From assembly GCF_003369915.1 (NCBI RefSeq), contig NW_022881614.1:25150336-25214335 (forward strand): a stretch of DNA of 64,000 nucleotides. The letters are read 5' to 3'. The translations under genes and the position numbers were made by a program. Source of the stretch: Drosophila miranda. Lineage: Eukaryota; Arthropoda; Insecta; Diptera; Drosophilidae. The first letter of the stretch is position 1, and each line of letters starts with the position of its first letter. Shown in pieces: positions 11,515 to 22,881 of the stretch. The notes beneath the pieces were generated by a model. It had not been told where the DNA came from and searched no databases. It saw nothing but the letters and a program-made list of their open reading frames with translations.

Positions 11515-11886
11515 TGTGGAGATAATGTTTTTTATCCCCAATCGGCCGACTAATTATTTCGAATTAAATAAAACTCGGCGCAGAAATAAAATTACGATAT
11601 GTTCTTTAATGCGTGACATCCAAATTGCAAGTGTGGCTTGCCTGCCCTTTACATTGCCGCTCCGATCGCTAAGCGCAGCTTCGCTCGGCCGACGTCGGTA
11701 GGCAGACGCAAAGCGGAGATAGCGAAGAGCGAGCTGGCAGAGAGCGTTTAGCAGGGCAAGCAAGCGCAAAGCTTTAACAAACAAATGAGTGACATAGACA
11801 TAAGTAACAAACAAAATAAGCGGCTGAGGGCCAAGAATTAGGTGCTATTTGGCAAGCAGCTAATCGGCTGGGTTCTGCTCCGAACA
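11515..11886 (-). repeat. 3' LTR of element B
   Basis: Complete LTR, read on the minus strand from TGTTCGGAGCAG to CTCCACA. The element's open frame ends inside it. Confidence 0.9.
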
Positions 11887-14220
11887 TTCACCCCCCGTTG
11901 GAAGGCAAAGGCTTTCAACAGATCCATCCTGAAGGGGCAGAACCGCTATTTTTCCAACGGCCCTCTTGAAGATGCTTGCTTGGGCGCAGCTGGCGGCTAC
12001 GCTGGGATGATCGTCGAACGCAGCAATCGGCGCTTCTTTACGAAGGCGGCTTGTCGTGACTACGTCTTGATCATCGGGAACCTCTGTAATTGCATAGAAT
12101 GGCAGGAAATTTGGCAATGTAGAAACTGTTGAAAGTTGAATTTCATTTGGCGTGGATATGTAGGTTTTTAATATATGGAAAAGTTCGCGCTGCAGTTCCT
12201 GATTCTCCGATCGCAGTTTTTCCACTTGCACCTGGCACTCGAGCAGCTGCTTCCTGCATTGCTGCTCTAAGTTTAGGTACTCCAGCGTTGTGGGTCGAAA
12301 ATCGTCAATAGAGATGCACGAGGAATTTTCAAAAGCGGCTAAAGCTGCACGCTTATTCTCCGAGCTATTAATGCTTCCTGATACTATCCAACCAAGTTTA
12401 GTCTCCTGCAATGTTGGCAATTGGGCTGATAGTCGAATCTGTCCGACGCACATTAAATCGAAGAACAAACCAGAACCTATCAACAGATCGATACGTTGGG
12501 GCTTGGAGAAATTAGGATCAGCTAGTTTTAGATTATTCGGCATTGGCCAATCCTTTGCGTCTACGCCGAAGTTAGGCTGCATTTCCGTAATTGAGTTGGT
12601 GACAATTGCAGCGAAGGAAGCTCGATAGCTTGCGTCCTGGGATTGTACAACTATATGTACAGACTTGCTCGAAGGTAGAATGGAATCTCCGATTCCAGAG
12701 ATGTGAACATAAGACGAGCAATGATCCAACTGCAACTGATCAGCAAGTCTAGATGTTACAAAGTTTGCCTGTGATGCAGAATCCAAAATGGCACGACATG
12801 GGATAAGTGCTCCATAACGATCTGTTACATGGACGAGGGCAGTAGGTAGCAACACGTTCTGGCTAGGCTGAGATTTCTGGATCGAGGGGGGAGGGCTAGA
12901 ACACCCGCTTGCTAGAAGCACAGTCGCGGCCTCTTGCTGGATCGATTCCTCGGCCGGTGAAGAGGAAGATGAAGCACCAGTTCCCGATGGAATGTGGAGT
13001 AGCGTGTGATGTTTGGCCTGGCAATGCCTGCAAAGTCCTGACCTGCACCTCTGCAATTCATGGCCTTTGTTGAGGCAGTTCAAACACAAGCGGCTCTTCT
13101 TTGCTTCTTTGTATCGTTCAAACGCAGAGAGATTCAGGAATGCCTGACATCTAGATATGTAATGCTCGGAGGAATTGCAATGGTTACATATGGGGTTAGG
13201 ATGGTCGTTACTGGAGGTGATAAGGGTGACAGGACTGTCTTCTCCCACCTGTTGACTAGGACTTGTTGCCATGGCTGATCCCAAATTCTCCAGCATCCGA
13301 CATCTCGCTTCCAAAAATGAGGCCATGCTTGACCACCGAGGCAATCCTGACGTCGGCAAGTTCTCTTCCCATTTCTCCTTTGTTTTGTGGTCCAGTTTCG
13401 TGCCTATGATGAAGATCAGCAACCCATCCGAAATCTCCTGCGGGGTCGCCAAGGTCTGAAGTGCACGCAAGTGCGAATTGATTTTGTCGCTGAGCGCGCG
13501 CAAGCCGATAGCTGAGCCCTTCTCCACCCCTTGCAGCCCGAAAATAGCCTTGACGTGTGCCTGAAAATTTAACAGTTTATTATCGAATCGCAACATTAGC
13601 AAAGTCAACGCCTTGTCGTAATTCTCCTCAGAAAGTTCCAAGGAATGAATCGTATCCAGCGCAGCACCATCTAGACATCCACGAAGATATTGGAATTTTT
13701 CGATGATTGGTATACGATGGTCTTTGTGCACCATTGTCGAGAACATTGAGTGGAATTCTGGCCAATCCATGTAGTTCCCCCCGAATCGCGGAAGCTGCAA
13801 CTCGGGCATTCGAGAACGGCCTATACTATTATAGGCGAACAACGACGAATTCCCCTCGAGAGTATGCCGAGCCGTTGAATTGGCAACATTTACCGTGCGA
13901 GCAGCCATCAACTCCCGCGACAGCCTGGACCTAACCTTCACATAAACATTCGAAAAGTCCAGTCGGGCGTCATGGGCTAACTGCAGGAAATCCAGCCTTT
14001 CAAGGCTCGTTTGAGCGGCATCGAAATCCGCATTCATTCGCTCGATTTGCTCTAAGCGAGCTTGAAGTTCTGCCTCATCTAACTCGGCAAGCTCTTCCTT
14101 GGTGAGAAAGCGATCCATGGGCTTTAGTTGGCGCGCGATGGACTCGGCCTTGTGCTTGTAGAAATCTACATCACTCGGCATTGCTGCGTTCGCGACATTG
14201 GTAGGCTCAGGTGCTGCCAT
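11860..14220 (-). CDS. Element B fused polyprotein: gag, protease, coiled coil, pol tail
   Basis: A single uninterrupted frame of 786 codons. Residues 1-300 are BEL/Pao capsid-like; three zinc knuckles (CNHCNSSEHYISRC, CLNCLNKGHELQRC, CRHCQAKHHTLLH) follow at about 345-410; the protease site LDSASQ is near 478. At about residue 640 the expected RT is absent. Instead comes a leucine-rich heptad segment (about 640-690, near plus-strand 12150-12300) containing LEYLNLEQQ and EKLRSENQEL, typical of a coiled coil. From about residue 705 it rejoins the integrase C-terminal region (FYAITE, FKRAVGKIAVLPL) and ends in the LTR. Apart from the fusion, the gag is nearly the same as that of element A. The lack of any stop suggests selection or recent spread; both are inference. 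No host source of the coiled coil was recognised. Confidence 0.85.
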   Translation of the reverse strand: MAAPEPTNVANAAMPSDVDFYKHKAESIARQLKPMDRFLTKEELAELDEAELQARLEQIERMNADFDAAQTSLERLDFLQLAHDARLDFSNVYVKVRSRLSRELMAARTVNVANSTARHTLEGNSSLFAYNSIGRSRMPELQLPRFGGNYMDWPEFHSMFSTMVHKDHRIPIIEKFQYLRGCLDGAALDTIHSLELSEENYDKALTLLMLRFDNKLLNFQAHVKAIFGLQGVEKGSAIGLRALSDKINSHLRALQTLATPQEISDGLLIFIIGTKLDHKTKEKWEENLPTSGLPRWSSMASFLEARCRMLENLGSAMATSPSQQVGEDSPVTLITSSNDHPNPICNHCNSSEHYISRCQAFLNLSAFERYKEAKKSRLCLNCLNKGHELQRCRSGLCRHCQAKHHTLLHIPSGTGASSSSSPAEESIQQEAATVLLASGCSSPPPSIQKSQPSQNVLLPTALVHVTDRYGALIPCRAILDSASQANFVTSRLADQLQLDHCSSYVHISGIGDSILPSSKSVHIVVQSQDASYRASFAAIVTNSITEMQPNFGVDAKDWPMPNNLKLADPNFSKPQRIDLLIGSGLFFDLMCVGQIRLSAQLPTLQETKLGWIVSGSINSSENKRAALAAFENSSCISIDDFRPTTLEYLNLEQQCRKQLLECQVQVEKLRSENQELQRELFHILKTYISTPNEIQLSTVSTLPNFLPFYAITEVPDDQDVVTTSRLRKEAPIAAFDDHPSVAASCAQASIFKRAVGKIAVLPLQDGSVESLCLPTGGECSEQNPAD

Positions 14221-14593
14221 GTTGAGGTTTTAAAAGAGTCACTCAGCACGACCGAAAAAGACACCCTGTATACGTATAAACGTGGGACCGAAAGCAAAGG
14301 GATTACAGCTAATGCCTTTAGCTGTGCGGCTGTGCGAGCTGTCCGATTCCGCTTTGTACTCCGCTTGTGTGTATTAGTGAGTTCGCTGCACTGCCTACCG
14401 CACTGCACTGACCGAATTGTCGCGACAGAGAAATTAATAGCCAGCAATGCGTGTATGTAGGTGTATGTAAGTGTGTTTTAGCACCGAATTGTGCTTAACC
14501 GCCGAAAATTTGCTAGGGCTAACGATTGTCGATCGCGAATGATTATTAATTGACACTGCAACTCAGAGATCACGTCGGGGTCACCAAATTTTA
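14221..14593 (-). other. Leader (5' UTR) of element B
   Basis: Inverted copy of the leader at 7096-7469, with the primer-binding-site candidate beside the LTR (about 14570-14590). Confidence 0.75.
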
Positions 14594-14965
14594 TGTGGAG
14601 GTTTTTGTTTTTGTCCCCAATCGGCCGACTAATTATTTCGAATTAAATAAAACTCGGCGCAGAAATAAAATTACGATATGTTATTTAATGCGTGACATCC
14701 AAATTGCAAGTGTGGGTTGCCTGCCCTTTACATTGCCGCTCCGATCGCTAAGCGCAGCTTCGCTCGGCCGACGTCGGTAGGCAGACGCAAAGCGGAGATA
14801 GCGAAGAGCGAGCTGGCAGAGAGCGTTTAGCAGGGCAAGCAAGCGCAAAGCTTTAACAAACAAATGAGTGACATAGACATAAGTAACAAACAAAATAAGC
14901 GGCTGAGGGCCAAGAATTAGGTGCTATTTGGCAAGCAGCTAATCGGCTGGGTTCTGCTCCGAACA
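14594..14965 (-). repeat. 5' LTR of element B
   Basis: Full 372-bp LTR. Its TGTGGAG end differs from the other A-family LTRs in the next 20 bases, a cluster of changes in place of ATAATGTTTTTTATCC. Confidence 0.9.
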
Positions 14966-16134
14966 ATCTTCTTTCACGAAAGGTTTCTCCACGCAGGAGC
15001 TCAAGGATTGCTCGGACTGCTTCGGCAAAAATTCTGGCCTATTGGTGGACGCAAATATGTTGCGGGAATCATTCGCAAATGTGTTAGATGCTTTCGTTTG
15101 AAGCCAGTGCTGAGGGAACATATCATGGGAAACTTGCCTGCGGATCGCGTAAGGACTAATCCAGCATTCCACACAACGGGCGTTGATTTTTGCGGACCCT
15201 TTTATCACAAGTCGGAAGTCAGAAGCAGGCCTCCTATCAAATGTTACATCGCTGTCTTCGTATGCTTTAGCACCAAAGCAACTCATTTGGAACTCGTTCG
15301 GGATCTATCTACAGAATCCTTTCTGGCAGCATTAAGGCGTTTTATAAGTCTACGTCCCAAACCTCGAATCATCTGGTCGACAACGCTACAAATTTTGTAG
15401 GAGCAAAAAATGAGCTTTTGGAGCTTCGGCGAATGTTCCTCAGTGATCCTCATACGTCGGCTGTGTCACATCTCTGCGTTTCTAGTGGAATCGACTGGAA
15501 ATTCATCCCCCCTCGCTCACCTCATTTTGGGGGTTTGTGGGAGGCGGCTGTTAAAGCAGCTAAATATCATTTTCATCGCATCGTCGGGACCTACATTTTT
15601 ACTCTTGATGAAATTCAGACCTTGGCTTGTGAAATCTCTGCTTTGTTAAATTCCCGTCCGCTTTATGCAATTACAGAAAGTCCCGATGATCTAGATGTGC
15701 TCACGCCAAACCACTTTCTCAATGGAGCCCCGAAAGCTGCATTCGACGAGCCAGATGTGGCGCATCTCCGGGTCAACCTACTTAGTCGATGGCAGCGGCT
15801 GTGTCAAATGAAGCAGGCGTTTTGGAGAAAATGAAGCACGGCGTATCTTTCGATTTTTCAGGAGCAGAGCAAGTGGCGGTCATCGTCTCCAAACATCAAG
15901 CTCGTCATGATCAAGGAGGAAACGCTGCCACCATTAAGGTGGCCGCTTGGCCGCATTGAGAGCGTCATACCAGGAAAAGATGGAACCATCAGAGTAGCCG
16001 TCATCCGCACTCAAAAAGGCCTTTTCAAGAGGGCCGTTGGAAAAATAGCGGTTCTGCCCCTTCAGGATGGATCTGTTGAAAGCCTTTGCCTTCCAACGGG
16101 GGGTGAATGTTCGGAGCAGCACCCAGCCGATTAG
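14966..16134 (+). pseudogene. Element A integrase
   Basis: Resumes exactly at the ATCTT duplication. A zinc-binding N-terminus (CVRCFRLKP near 15085) leads to the catalytic core, with the first aspartate in GVDFCGP (about 15182). Around 15370-15390 the frame shifts just before the DNATNFVG motif that holds the second aspartate. The glutamate motif GLWEAAVK is at about 15533, and the DUF5641-type C-terminal domain runs from about 15700 to 16134. A stop codon at 15832-15834 interrupts that domain. The frame ends inside the 3' LTR. Confidence 0.85.
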
Positions 16135-16479
16135 CTGCTTGCCAAATAGCACCTAATTCTTGGCCCTCAGCCGCTTATTTTGTTTGTTACTTATGTCTAT
16201 GTCACTCATTTGTTTGTTAAAGCTCTGCGCTTGCTTGCCCTGCTAAACGCTCTCTGCCAGCTCGCTCTTCGCTATCTCCGCTTTGCGTCTGCCTACCGAC
16301 GTCGGCCGAGCGAAGCTGCGCTTAGCGATCGGAGCGGCAATGTAAAGGGCAGGCAAGCCACACTTGCAATTTGGATGTCACGCATTAAAGAACATATCGT
16401 AATTTTATTTCTGCGCCGAGTTTTATTTAATTCGAAATAATTAGTCGGCCGATTGGGGATAAAAAACATTATCTCCACA
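16108..16479 (+). repeat. 3' LTR of element A, full length
   Basis: 372 bp, TGTTCGG to CTCCACA, preceded by a purine-rich GGGGGGTGAA tract that can serve as the plus-strand primer site. Followed by the GCCAC duplication at 16480-16484. Confidence 0.9.
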
Positions 16480-16484
16480 GCCAC

Positions 16485-16767
16485 AATTATTAGTTATTGA
16501 TCTGAATTATGAAGTCTAGTGTAAGTTAGGCTAGGGCAAAGCGGGAGCGCAATAAAAGCTCGCTCTCTCGCTCTTGGCGAATTCGTCCCGCTTTGCCACC
16601 GTAGGTTAGCTAGAGTAAGAGACTTGAATTGTGAAGAAAATATAGTTGTTCGCCAACCTTGAATTAGATCGAGCGTATCAAGTTTTTCGCCCCGCCAAAT
16701 AAATAATTTAAATTACAGCCACCCAAAGTTTTCGGTAATTGATTAGAAAAACTCTTCTAATTTTTCA
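16485..16767 (+). repeat. 5' LTR of element C, remainder
   Basis: Continues the LTR begun at 6812-6839 (about 311 bp in total) and ends TTTTTCA. Its 3' part matches 23544-23644. A primer-binding-site candidate (TGGCGCCCCCGGGTGG) starts at the next base, 16768. Confidence 0.8.
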
Positions 16768-17350
16768 TGGCGCCCCCGGGTGGACTGTAAAGTGAATTAT
16801 AGGCAACAACAATAAGTGACAGTGACACAAGAAATTGCAGTATACATATTCAAACATATTCGTTGCCCGCGTCGTGTGTGTGTGCAATCGGCAATCAATT
16901 TGTAAAATATCATCGCGTCGGTCGCGCCAACAATAATTTTTGTGCAAATTCTGCTAACGCCGAGGGATGCCCTGCGATAAAGACAGGAAAGTAGCAGTTG
17001 GATTCAAAGATCCAAAAGAGGAATCAGAGGTATTTGTGCAGAAAATTGAAGGCTGAGCAAAAGACATTCAGATCTCTCTTTGAGGTGTCTTGTGCTGAAA
17101 ACATTGCACATCGCCTTCAATTCTAGGCACAGACGTATGATATACATATAGTAGAGCTTGATTGCATGCATTTTATTAGTAATTGCATAAATATAACTAA
17201 AAACACATAAATACATACATATCGACACATGCAGACATATGTGAACCGCTATTTGGACGCAACAGTTATATGTACATACATACATCTTTCGTTTATTGCA
17301 ATCACTGTCGCCCCCCCCCACCCCCCCCCACCTCCCCTTCCCTTTTTTAT

Positions 17351-18424
17351 TATACCCGATACTCAAAATGAGTATTGGGGTATATTAGATTTGTTGTAAA
17401 AGTGGATGTGTGTAACGTCCAGAAGGAATCGTTTCCGACCCCATAAAGTATATATATTCTTGATCAGCACCAATAGCCGAGTCGATTGAGCCATGTCTGT
17501 CTTACCGTCTGCCCGTCTGTCCGTCCGTTCGTCTGTCCGTCCCCTTCAGCGCCTAGTGCTCAAAGACTATAAGAGCTAGAGCAACGATGTTTTGGATCCA
17601 GACTTCTGTGATATGTCACTGCTACAAAAATATTTCAAAACTTCGCCCCGCCCACTTCCGCACCCACAAAGGACGAAAATCTGTGGCATCCACATTTTTA
17701 AAGATACGATAAAACCAAAAACGCAGAATCGTAGAGGATGACTATATGTCTTAGAATGTAAGATCTCAACCAGATCGTATAATTATTATAGCAAGAATCA
17801 AGAAAACAATTTCATTCTTTCTCGCTCTGTCTCTCTCTAACACACAGGTTTCATGGTCGGTTTTGCCAATATATGAGTTCAAGGATCTCAGAACATATAA
17901 GAGCCAGAGCAACCAAATTTGGTATCCACACTCCTGTGATATCGGACCTTGACCGTTTCGTATCCAAATTTCGCCACACCCCCTTCCGCCCCCGCAAAGG
18001 ACGAAAATCTGGGGCATCCACAAATCTCAGAGACTATTAAGGCTAGAGTAACCAAATTTGGTATCCGCACTTCTGTTAGATCTCACTATAAAACGTATAT
18101 CTTAGAATTTCGCCCCACCCCCTTCCGCCCCCACAAAGGACGAAAATCTGTTGCATCCACAAGATTGCAGATTCGAGAAAACTAAACACGCAGAATCATA
18201 GATAACGACCATATCTATCAGATTGCTGAATCTGAACCAGATCAGATAATATAGCCAAACGGAACAAATAAATTCGCACTGGCTTCGCAGCGCCCGACGT
18301 CACGCTCAGACTGATTTTTTGTCTCTCTCGCACGCACTCTTTGTCGTGTCGTTTAATATTAGCAGCGTCTGCCGGAGGAGAGCCATACTGACTTAGTATC
18401 GGGTACACAACGTTCCCCCTCGTT
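17351..18424 (+). mobile_element. DINE-1-like element in the leader of element C
   Basis: Starts TATACCCGATACTC with the terminal hairpin, contains the TATATATA core, the (GTCY)n block (17490-17541) and the CT-rich copy of the GA tract (about 17815-17840), and ends GTTCCCCCTCG. It lacks the GAGTTGC/GCAACTC hairpin seen in other full copies, a loss of about 33 bp near 18405. Confidence 0.8.
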
Positions 18425-18596
18425 TTGTTCTACCTTTCTTGTCGTTAGAACCTCACAAAGTTTGTTCGTTCGTTCACCCAAGCCACGGCGTATAGAAAAT
18501 ACCCACACATACATACATACAAGCAGCAGCACCGGTGCATTATTTCGTTTTCGCTTCTCCACTGCTTCTCGTTGACGCTCTTGAGCTTAACGGTGC

Positions 18597-18764
18597 GCCA
18601 AGTGACGCGCTACCCTGTATCTAACGGGTATATTGTTTTCGGCTGTTACTTGCCAAGTGACGCGCTACCCTGTATCTAACGGGTATATTGTTTTCGGCTG
18701 TTACTTGCCAAGTGACGCGCTACCCTGTATCTAACGGGTATATTGTGTTCGGCCGTCACTTGCA
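18597..18764 (+). repeat. Three tandem 55-bp repeats in the leader of element C
   Basis: Units start at 18597, 18652 and 18707, each beginning GCCAAGTGACGCGC. The first two are almost identical; the third has a few changes at its end. Confidence 0.9.
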
Positions 18765-18930
18765 ACGACTCTTTCCCTTGATACCTCGTGCCTCGACATT
18801 CAATTCAAATTCGTTTTCGATTATCGTTCTCGTTCAAACATATAAAAAAAAACAAAAAAAAATAGTAATAATAAATAAATAAATAGAAATAATAGTGGTT
18901 TGTTGTGTAAAATCTTCATACACAAACATT

Positions 18931-20160
18931 ATGGCAGAAAAAAGTAAATCCACTCTTGAAGACTTAAAGATTAAGCTCAAAAGTCGAGTATAAAGCATTC
19001 GCCGCTTAGAGGATCGATTAGATCAAGGGTCGATTCCTTTGCAATTACCGGAATTACAATGTAGATTAGATTGTTTGAATGCTTCAATTGAAAAGGCTAA
19101 CCATTTGCAGGAGCAAATCGAGGACATAACAGGTGATGATTCATTTGCAGCCGAGTTGGAAGAGCTGATAATTGTCACCAAAGGAAAGATAATGTCGCTT
19201 ATCGCCGCCTTTGATGCAGCAAGCGAGACGAAGCCAGTGTCTTCTTCAGCCCCAACTCATGGTAGACTTCCGAAATTGGCATTACCCAAATTTAGTGGTA
19301 AACACTCGGAATTCAAAAATTTCATTAGCCTTTTTGAGAGACTAGTCCATAGCGACAACAGCATACCGGTGATCGAAAAATTTAATCATTTGATTTCGTG
19401 CCTCTCTGATGAAGCATTAGGAACAATAAAGGCGTTCCAAGTCACCGAGGCAAATTATGAAAAGGCCATGGCTGGCCTAAGACGAGTATATGACAACGAT
19501 TATTTGATTTTCACGAATAATATTTCCACATTGTTCAATCTGCCGAGAATGTCGCATCAATCTGCATCATCTCTAAGAACTCTAATCGATACTGTTTCGT
19601 CGATTTACGGATCGTTACTGTCGATCGGAGATGATACAAAAATTTCGAATGCAATGCTCATTCATCTCGTTTAGCTTACTTATGAGAAGTTGCCGCTTTG
19701 GTCCGACTTTGAGAAAGTCTTGAATCGTCGATACCAGCATCTGTCTGCTGAAGAATCGACCAAGCCAAGGCAAGACAAAGTCATGCCAAGCAAGCAACAT
19801 AATCGCAGTTCATTTGCTTGTTCTTCCACTTCCAACAACAGTAGAACTCAGCAAACTTGTAGCTACTGAAATTCAGGAGACCATGTAGTGTCAAATTGCC
19901 CTTCATTTTCGCGTCTCTCGGTGATGCAAAGGTTTGAGTTTGCTAAGTCGGCATCCCTATGCATTAATTGTCTGCGAAAAGGCCACGCTGTTGTAAAATG
20001 CAAAGCCAATAAATGTCGAGTGTGCAGCCGCTCACATCATACATTATTGCAAAGATACACAGTGTCGGCTAATAATCTCGCGTTGCCACCACCCCAAGAG
20101 AGTCCTTCTCCTCCATCAAATCAGAATCAACCTTCCACGTCACATGTTTTGCATGCGACA
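18931..20160 (+). pseudogene. Element C gag
   Basis: Starts at ATG 18931 in a CATTATG context. Capsid-like sequence includes LPKLALPKFSGK (about 19270) and the VIEKFNHL motif shared by BEL/Pao gags. Zinc knuckles follow near 19855-20045. Three in-frame stops break it: 18991-18993, 19672-19674 and 19867-19869. The last lies at the second cysteine position of the first zinc knuckle. Everything downstream stays in the same frame, consistent with one ancestral polyprotein. Confidence 0.85.
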
Positions 20161-22881
20161 GCGTTGGACAGGGTAATTCTGGCTACGTCGATCGTAAGCG
20201 TCCGAACTAAGAGCGGTGAACTCATTCTGGCCAGAGCTCTGCTCGACTCTGGATCACAAACAAATTTTATTACCGAGGACCTCGCTAATCGCTTACAGAT
20301 CCGTAGAGTGGAGTCCTGTATTAACTTGCTTGGAATTGGTGAATCTAATTCTCAAGTAAAGGATAAAATACACACAGTGGTGAAGTCGCGAATAAATGGT
20401 AGTGGGTTCTCCTTTGATTTTGGGATCCTGAAATCAATTTCAGGTTATCACCCTGACCAGTCAGTGAATGTGACTGACTGGCGAATCCCAGAGACCCTAC
20501 CACTGGCAGACCCTAATTTCTACAAGCCACAAAGAATAGATATGTTAATTGAAGCAGAATCCTTCTTTGAATTATTAGCTGTTGGTCAAATTAAACAAGG
20601 TCCTGACTTTCCAACTCTTCAGAAAACCCTTCTTGGTTGGGTTGTGTCGGGAAAATATGTTTCCAGGAGTTCTGCTCCTCAAATTACAAACAGTTTGAGT
20701 TGCAGTGAAGAGTTGCTAGTATCCATCGATAGGACCTTGAAAAAGTTTTGGTCACTGGAAGAAATGCCATCTACCAAGAAAATTGCCACACCTGAGCACA
20801 AGCTATGTGAAGAACACTATCGTAAGACGACTCAGGTACTATCATCAGGTCGGTTCGAAGGAAGGCCCCCGTTTAAATCAGATCCAAATTGTTTAGGCAA
20901 CTCCTTTGAGGTTGCGAAACGGCGGTTTTTGTCGCTTGAAAGACGATTGCATCGTGACCCTGAGTTGAAGAAAATGTACTTGGAATTCATGGAAGAGTAC
21001 CTCTCCTTAGGTCATATGTCTCCTACTGACAATACGATTCCTTCTCCTCCACACTACGTAATCCCTCATCAGTGTGTTCTGAGGCCACAAAGTACGTCTA
21101 CCAAGCTCCGAGTCGTGTTCGATGCTTCGTCCAAGACGTCCTCACAGGTGGCCTTAAATGACATTCTGATGGTGGGACCTACCATTCAAGAGGAATTATA
21201 CTCGACACTGCTCCGTTTCCGTCTGCACAGGTTTGCCCTGACTGCTGATGTTAAAAAGATGTATCGCCAAGTGATGGTGAACGAAGCGGATCGGCAGTTT
21301 CAGCTCATAGTGTGGAGAAGAGACCTAGCTATCCGGTGTTTGAAAAGGTTGAGTGAGTCTGCGAAGCTCTCATTCCCTAGAGCTGCTAACGTTATTGGGT
21401 CCGACTTTTACGTCGATGACTTGTTGACTGGTGCTGCATGCGTAGAGGACCTAAGGGCAATTAAGTCCGAAGTGTCTCAGGTTCTTCAGACCGCAGGGTT
21501 TGAGTTGACTAAGTGGTTTTCAAACTCACCCGAGATCACCGCATCTGAGAGCACAGCCAAACCCATAACAATCTCGGATTCAGAGTCGACAAAGGCTTTA
21601 GGAATCTCATGGTTACCTACTGACGATGCCTTTAAGTTCAAAATTGACAATTCAGTTATGGGTCTCCGAGCGACAAAACGGAACATACTATCGGTGACAT
21701 CAAAGTTGTTTGACCCCCTTGGTTTATTAAGTCCTATCGTTATAAAAGGCAAGATCCTATTGCAGGAGCTTTGGCTTAACAAATTAGATTGGGATGAGTC
21801 GATCCCGCTGCATTTGGAAACAGCGTGGAATAAGTTGAAAAATACACTATCTCAATTGGAAGACATATCCATATCTCGGTTTGTGTATTCCGATCCGATG
21901 TCACCGGTTCAAATACATGCCTTTGCTGACGCCTCCATGAGAGCGTATGGAGCGTGCGTCTATATACGTAGCAGAACTGCAGAAGGTTTAAAAATATCAT
22001 TGTTGACTTCGAAATCCAAAGTAGCGCCGCTCAAGACCAAAACGCTCCCAAGGCTTGAGTTATGTGCCGCTCACCTCGCAGATCTCTGTCACAGAATCAA
22101 GCCCCTATTAAACGTGCCCATTGAACGAGCCGTTTATTGGTCGGATTCAGAGGTAACTCTCCATTGGATCCGGTCTCATCCATCGTCGTTGTCGACTTTC
22201 GTTTCAAATAGAGTGGCTGAGATTCAAGAGTGGTCAGATGATGCTACGTGGCGGCATGTACCCACGAAACAGAACCCAGCAGATATTGTCTCAAGAGGTT
22301 GTGACGTCGACGAAATCGTTCAGTCAATTTGGTTCGAAGGACCATCATTTCTGAAAGAGGAAGAAGAAAACTGGCCCAAGAACGCTTATTTCGAACACTC
22401 CGATGATCTTCAGCTGGAAAAGAGGAAGACTGCGGTCGGGTTGACCGCGGTTGTGCGAAGTTCGGAGCTGTTAGATGTCATCGAGGGATTCTCGTCACAC
22501 CTCAAACTGCTTAGAGGGTTCGTGTATGTGTTCCGCTTTATAAGAAAATGTAAAGACCCAAGCCTAAATTTCGAAAAAACTATCTCACCGACCGAATACA
22601 ATGAAGCTTTTTATAAAATTGTCGAAATCATCCAGCATCACGAGTATCAAGGAGAAATTGAAAAGGTTAGGAAAGGATCTACAATTGGTCCTAGTCTTCA
22701 GCGGTTGAACCCATTCATCCATGAAGACACAGGGACTTGGTGCAACTTTTCGTTGTTGCGAGTGGGGGGGCGACTAGCCAAAGCTCCTATATCATACGAT
22801 GCCAAGTTTCCTCTGCTTTTGACTAAGCGCTCGCAATTCTGCACCATTCGAATTTTCATGTCGGCCCACGAGCACTTGTGA
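20161..22881 (+). pseudogene. Element C protease, reverse transcriptase and RNase H
   Basis: In the same frame as gag. The protease site LLDSGSQTNF is at about 20240. RT shows KLRVVFDAS (about 21100), ADVKKMYR (21245) and DFYVDDL (21405). An in-frame deletion near 21330 removes the stretch between VWRRD and LAIRCL that holds the TYGT-type motif found in A and D, so RT cannot be active. RNase H has HAFADAS, LPRLELCAA and YWSDSE (21915-22150). The frame shifts near 22870 before integrase. Confidence 0.85.

Larger units (their letters stand above)
11515..14965 (-). mobile_element. Short BEL/Pao element B, nested antisense in element A
   Basis: 3451 bp with two full 372-bp LTRs (11515-11886 and 14594-14965) and ATCTT duplications. 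It is of the A family but lacks RT, RNase H and most of integrase. Gag-protease is joined to the last part of pol through a coiled-coil segment. The LTRs differ at several bases, mostly in about 20 bp next to the TGTGGAG end, so insertion is not very recent. It can move only if another copy supplies enzymes (inference). Confidence 0.9.
6840..16479 (+). mobile_element. BEL/Pao LTR retrotransposon A, nested in C
   Basis: Flanked by GCCAC duplications at 6835-6839 and 16480-16484. LTRs are 6840-7095 (256 bp, internally deleted) and 16108-16479 (372 bp, full), both TGTTCGG...CTCCACA. Without element B it is about 6.2 kb. It encodes gag, protease, RT, RNase H and integrase, disrupted by frameshifts near 9410, 11010 and 15380, a stop at 15832, and the insertion of B at 11514/14966. 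It belongs to the same family as B and is distinct from C and D. Confidence 0.9.
16768..18930 (+). other. Leader of element C, with insert and tandem repeats
   Basis: About 2.2 kb of non-coding sequence between primer site and gag. It includes short ATAC/ACAT-type repeats (about 17205-17285), a C-run block (17310-17332), a DINE-1-like insert (17351-18424) and a 55-bp tandem repeat (18597-18764). Confidence 0.7.
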
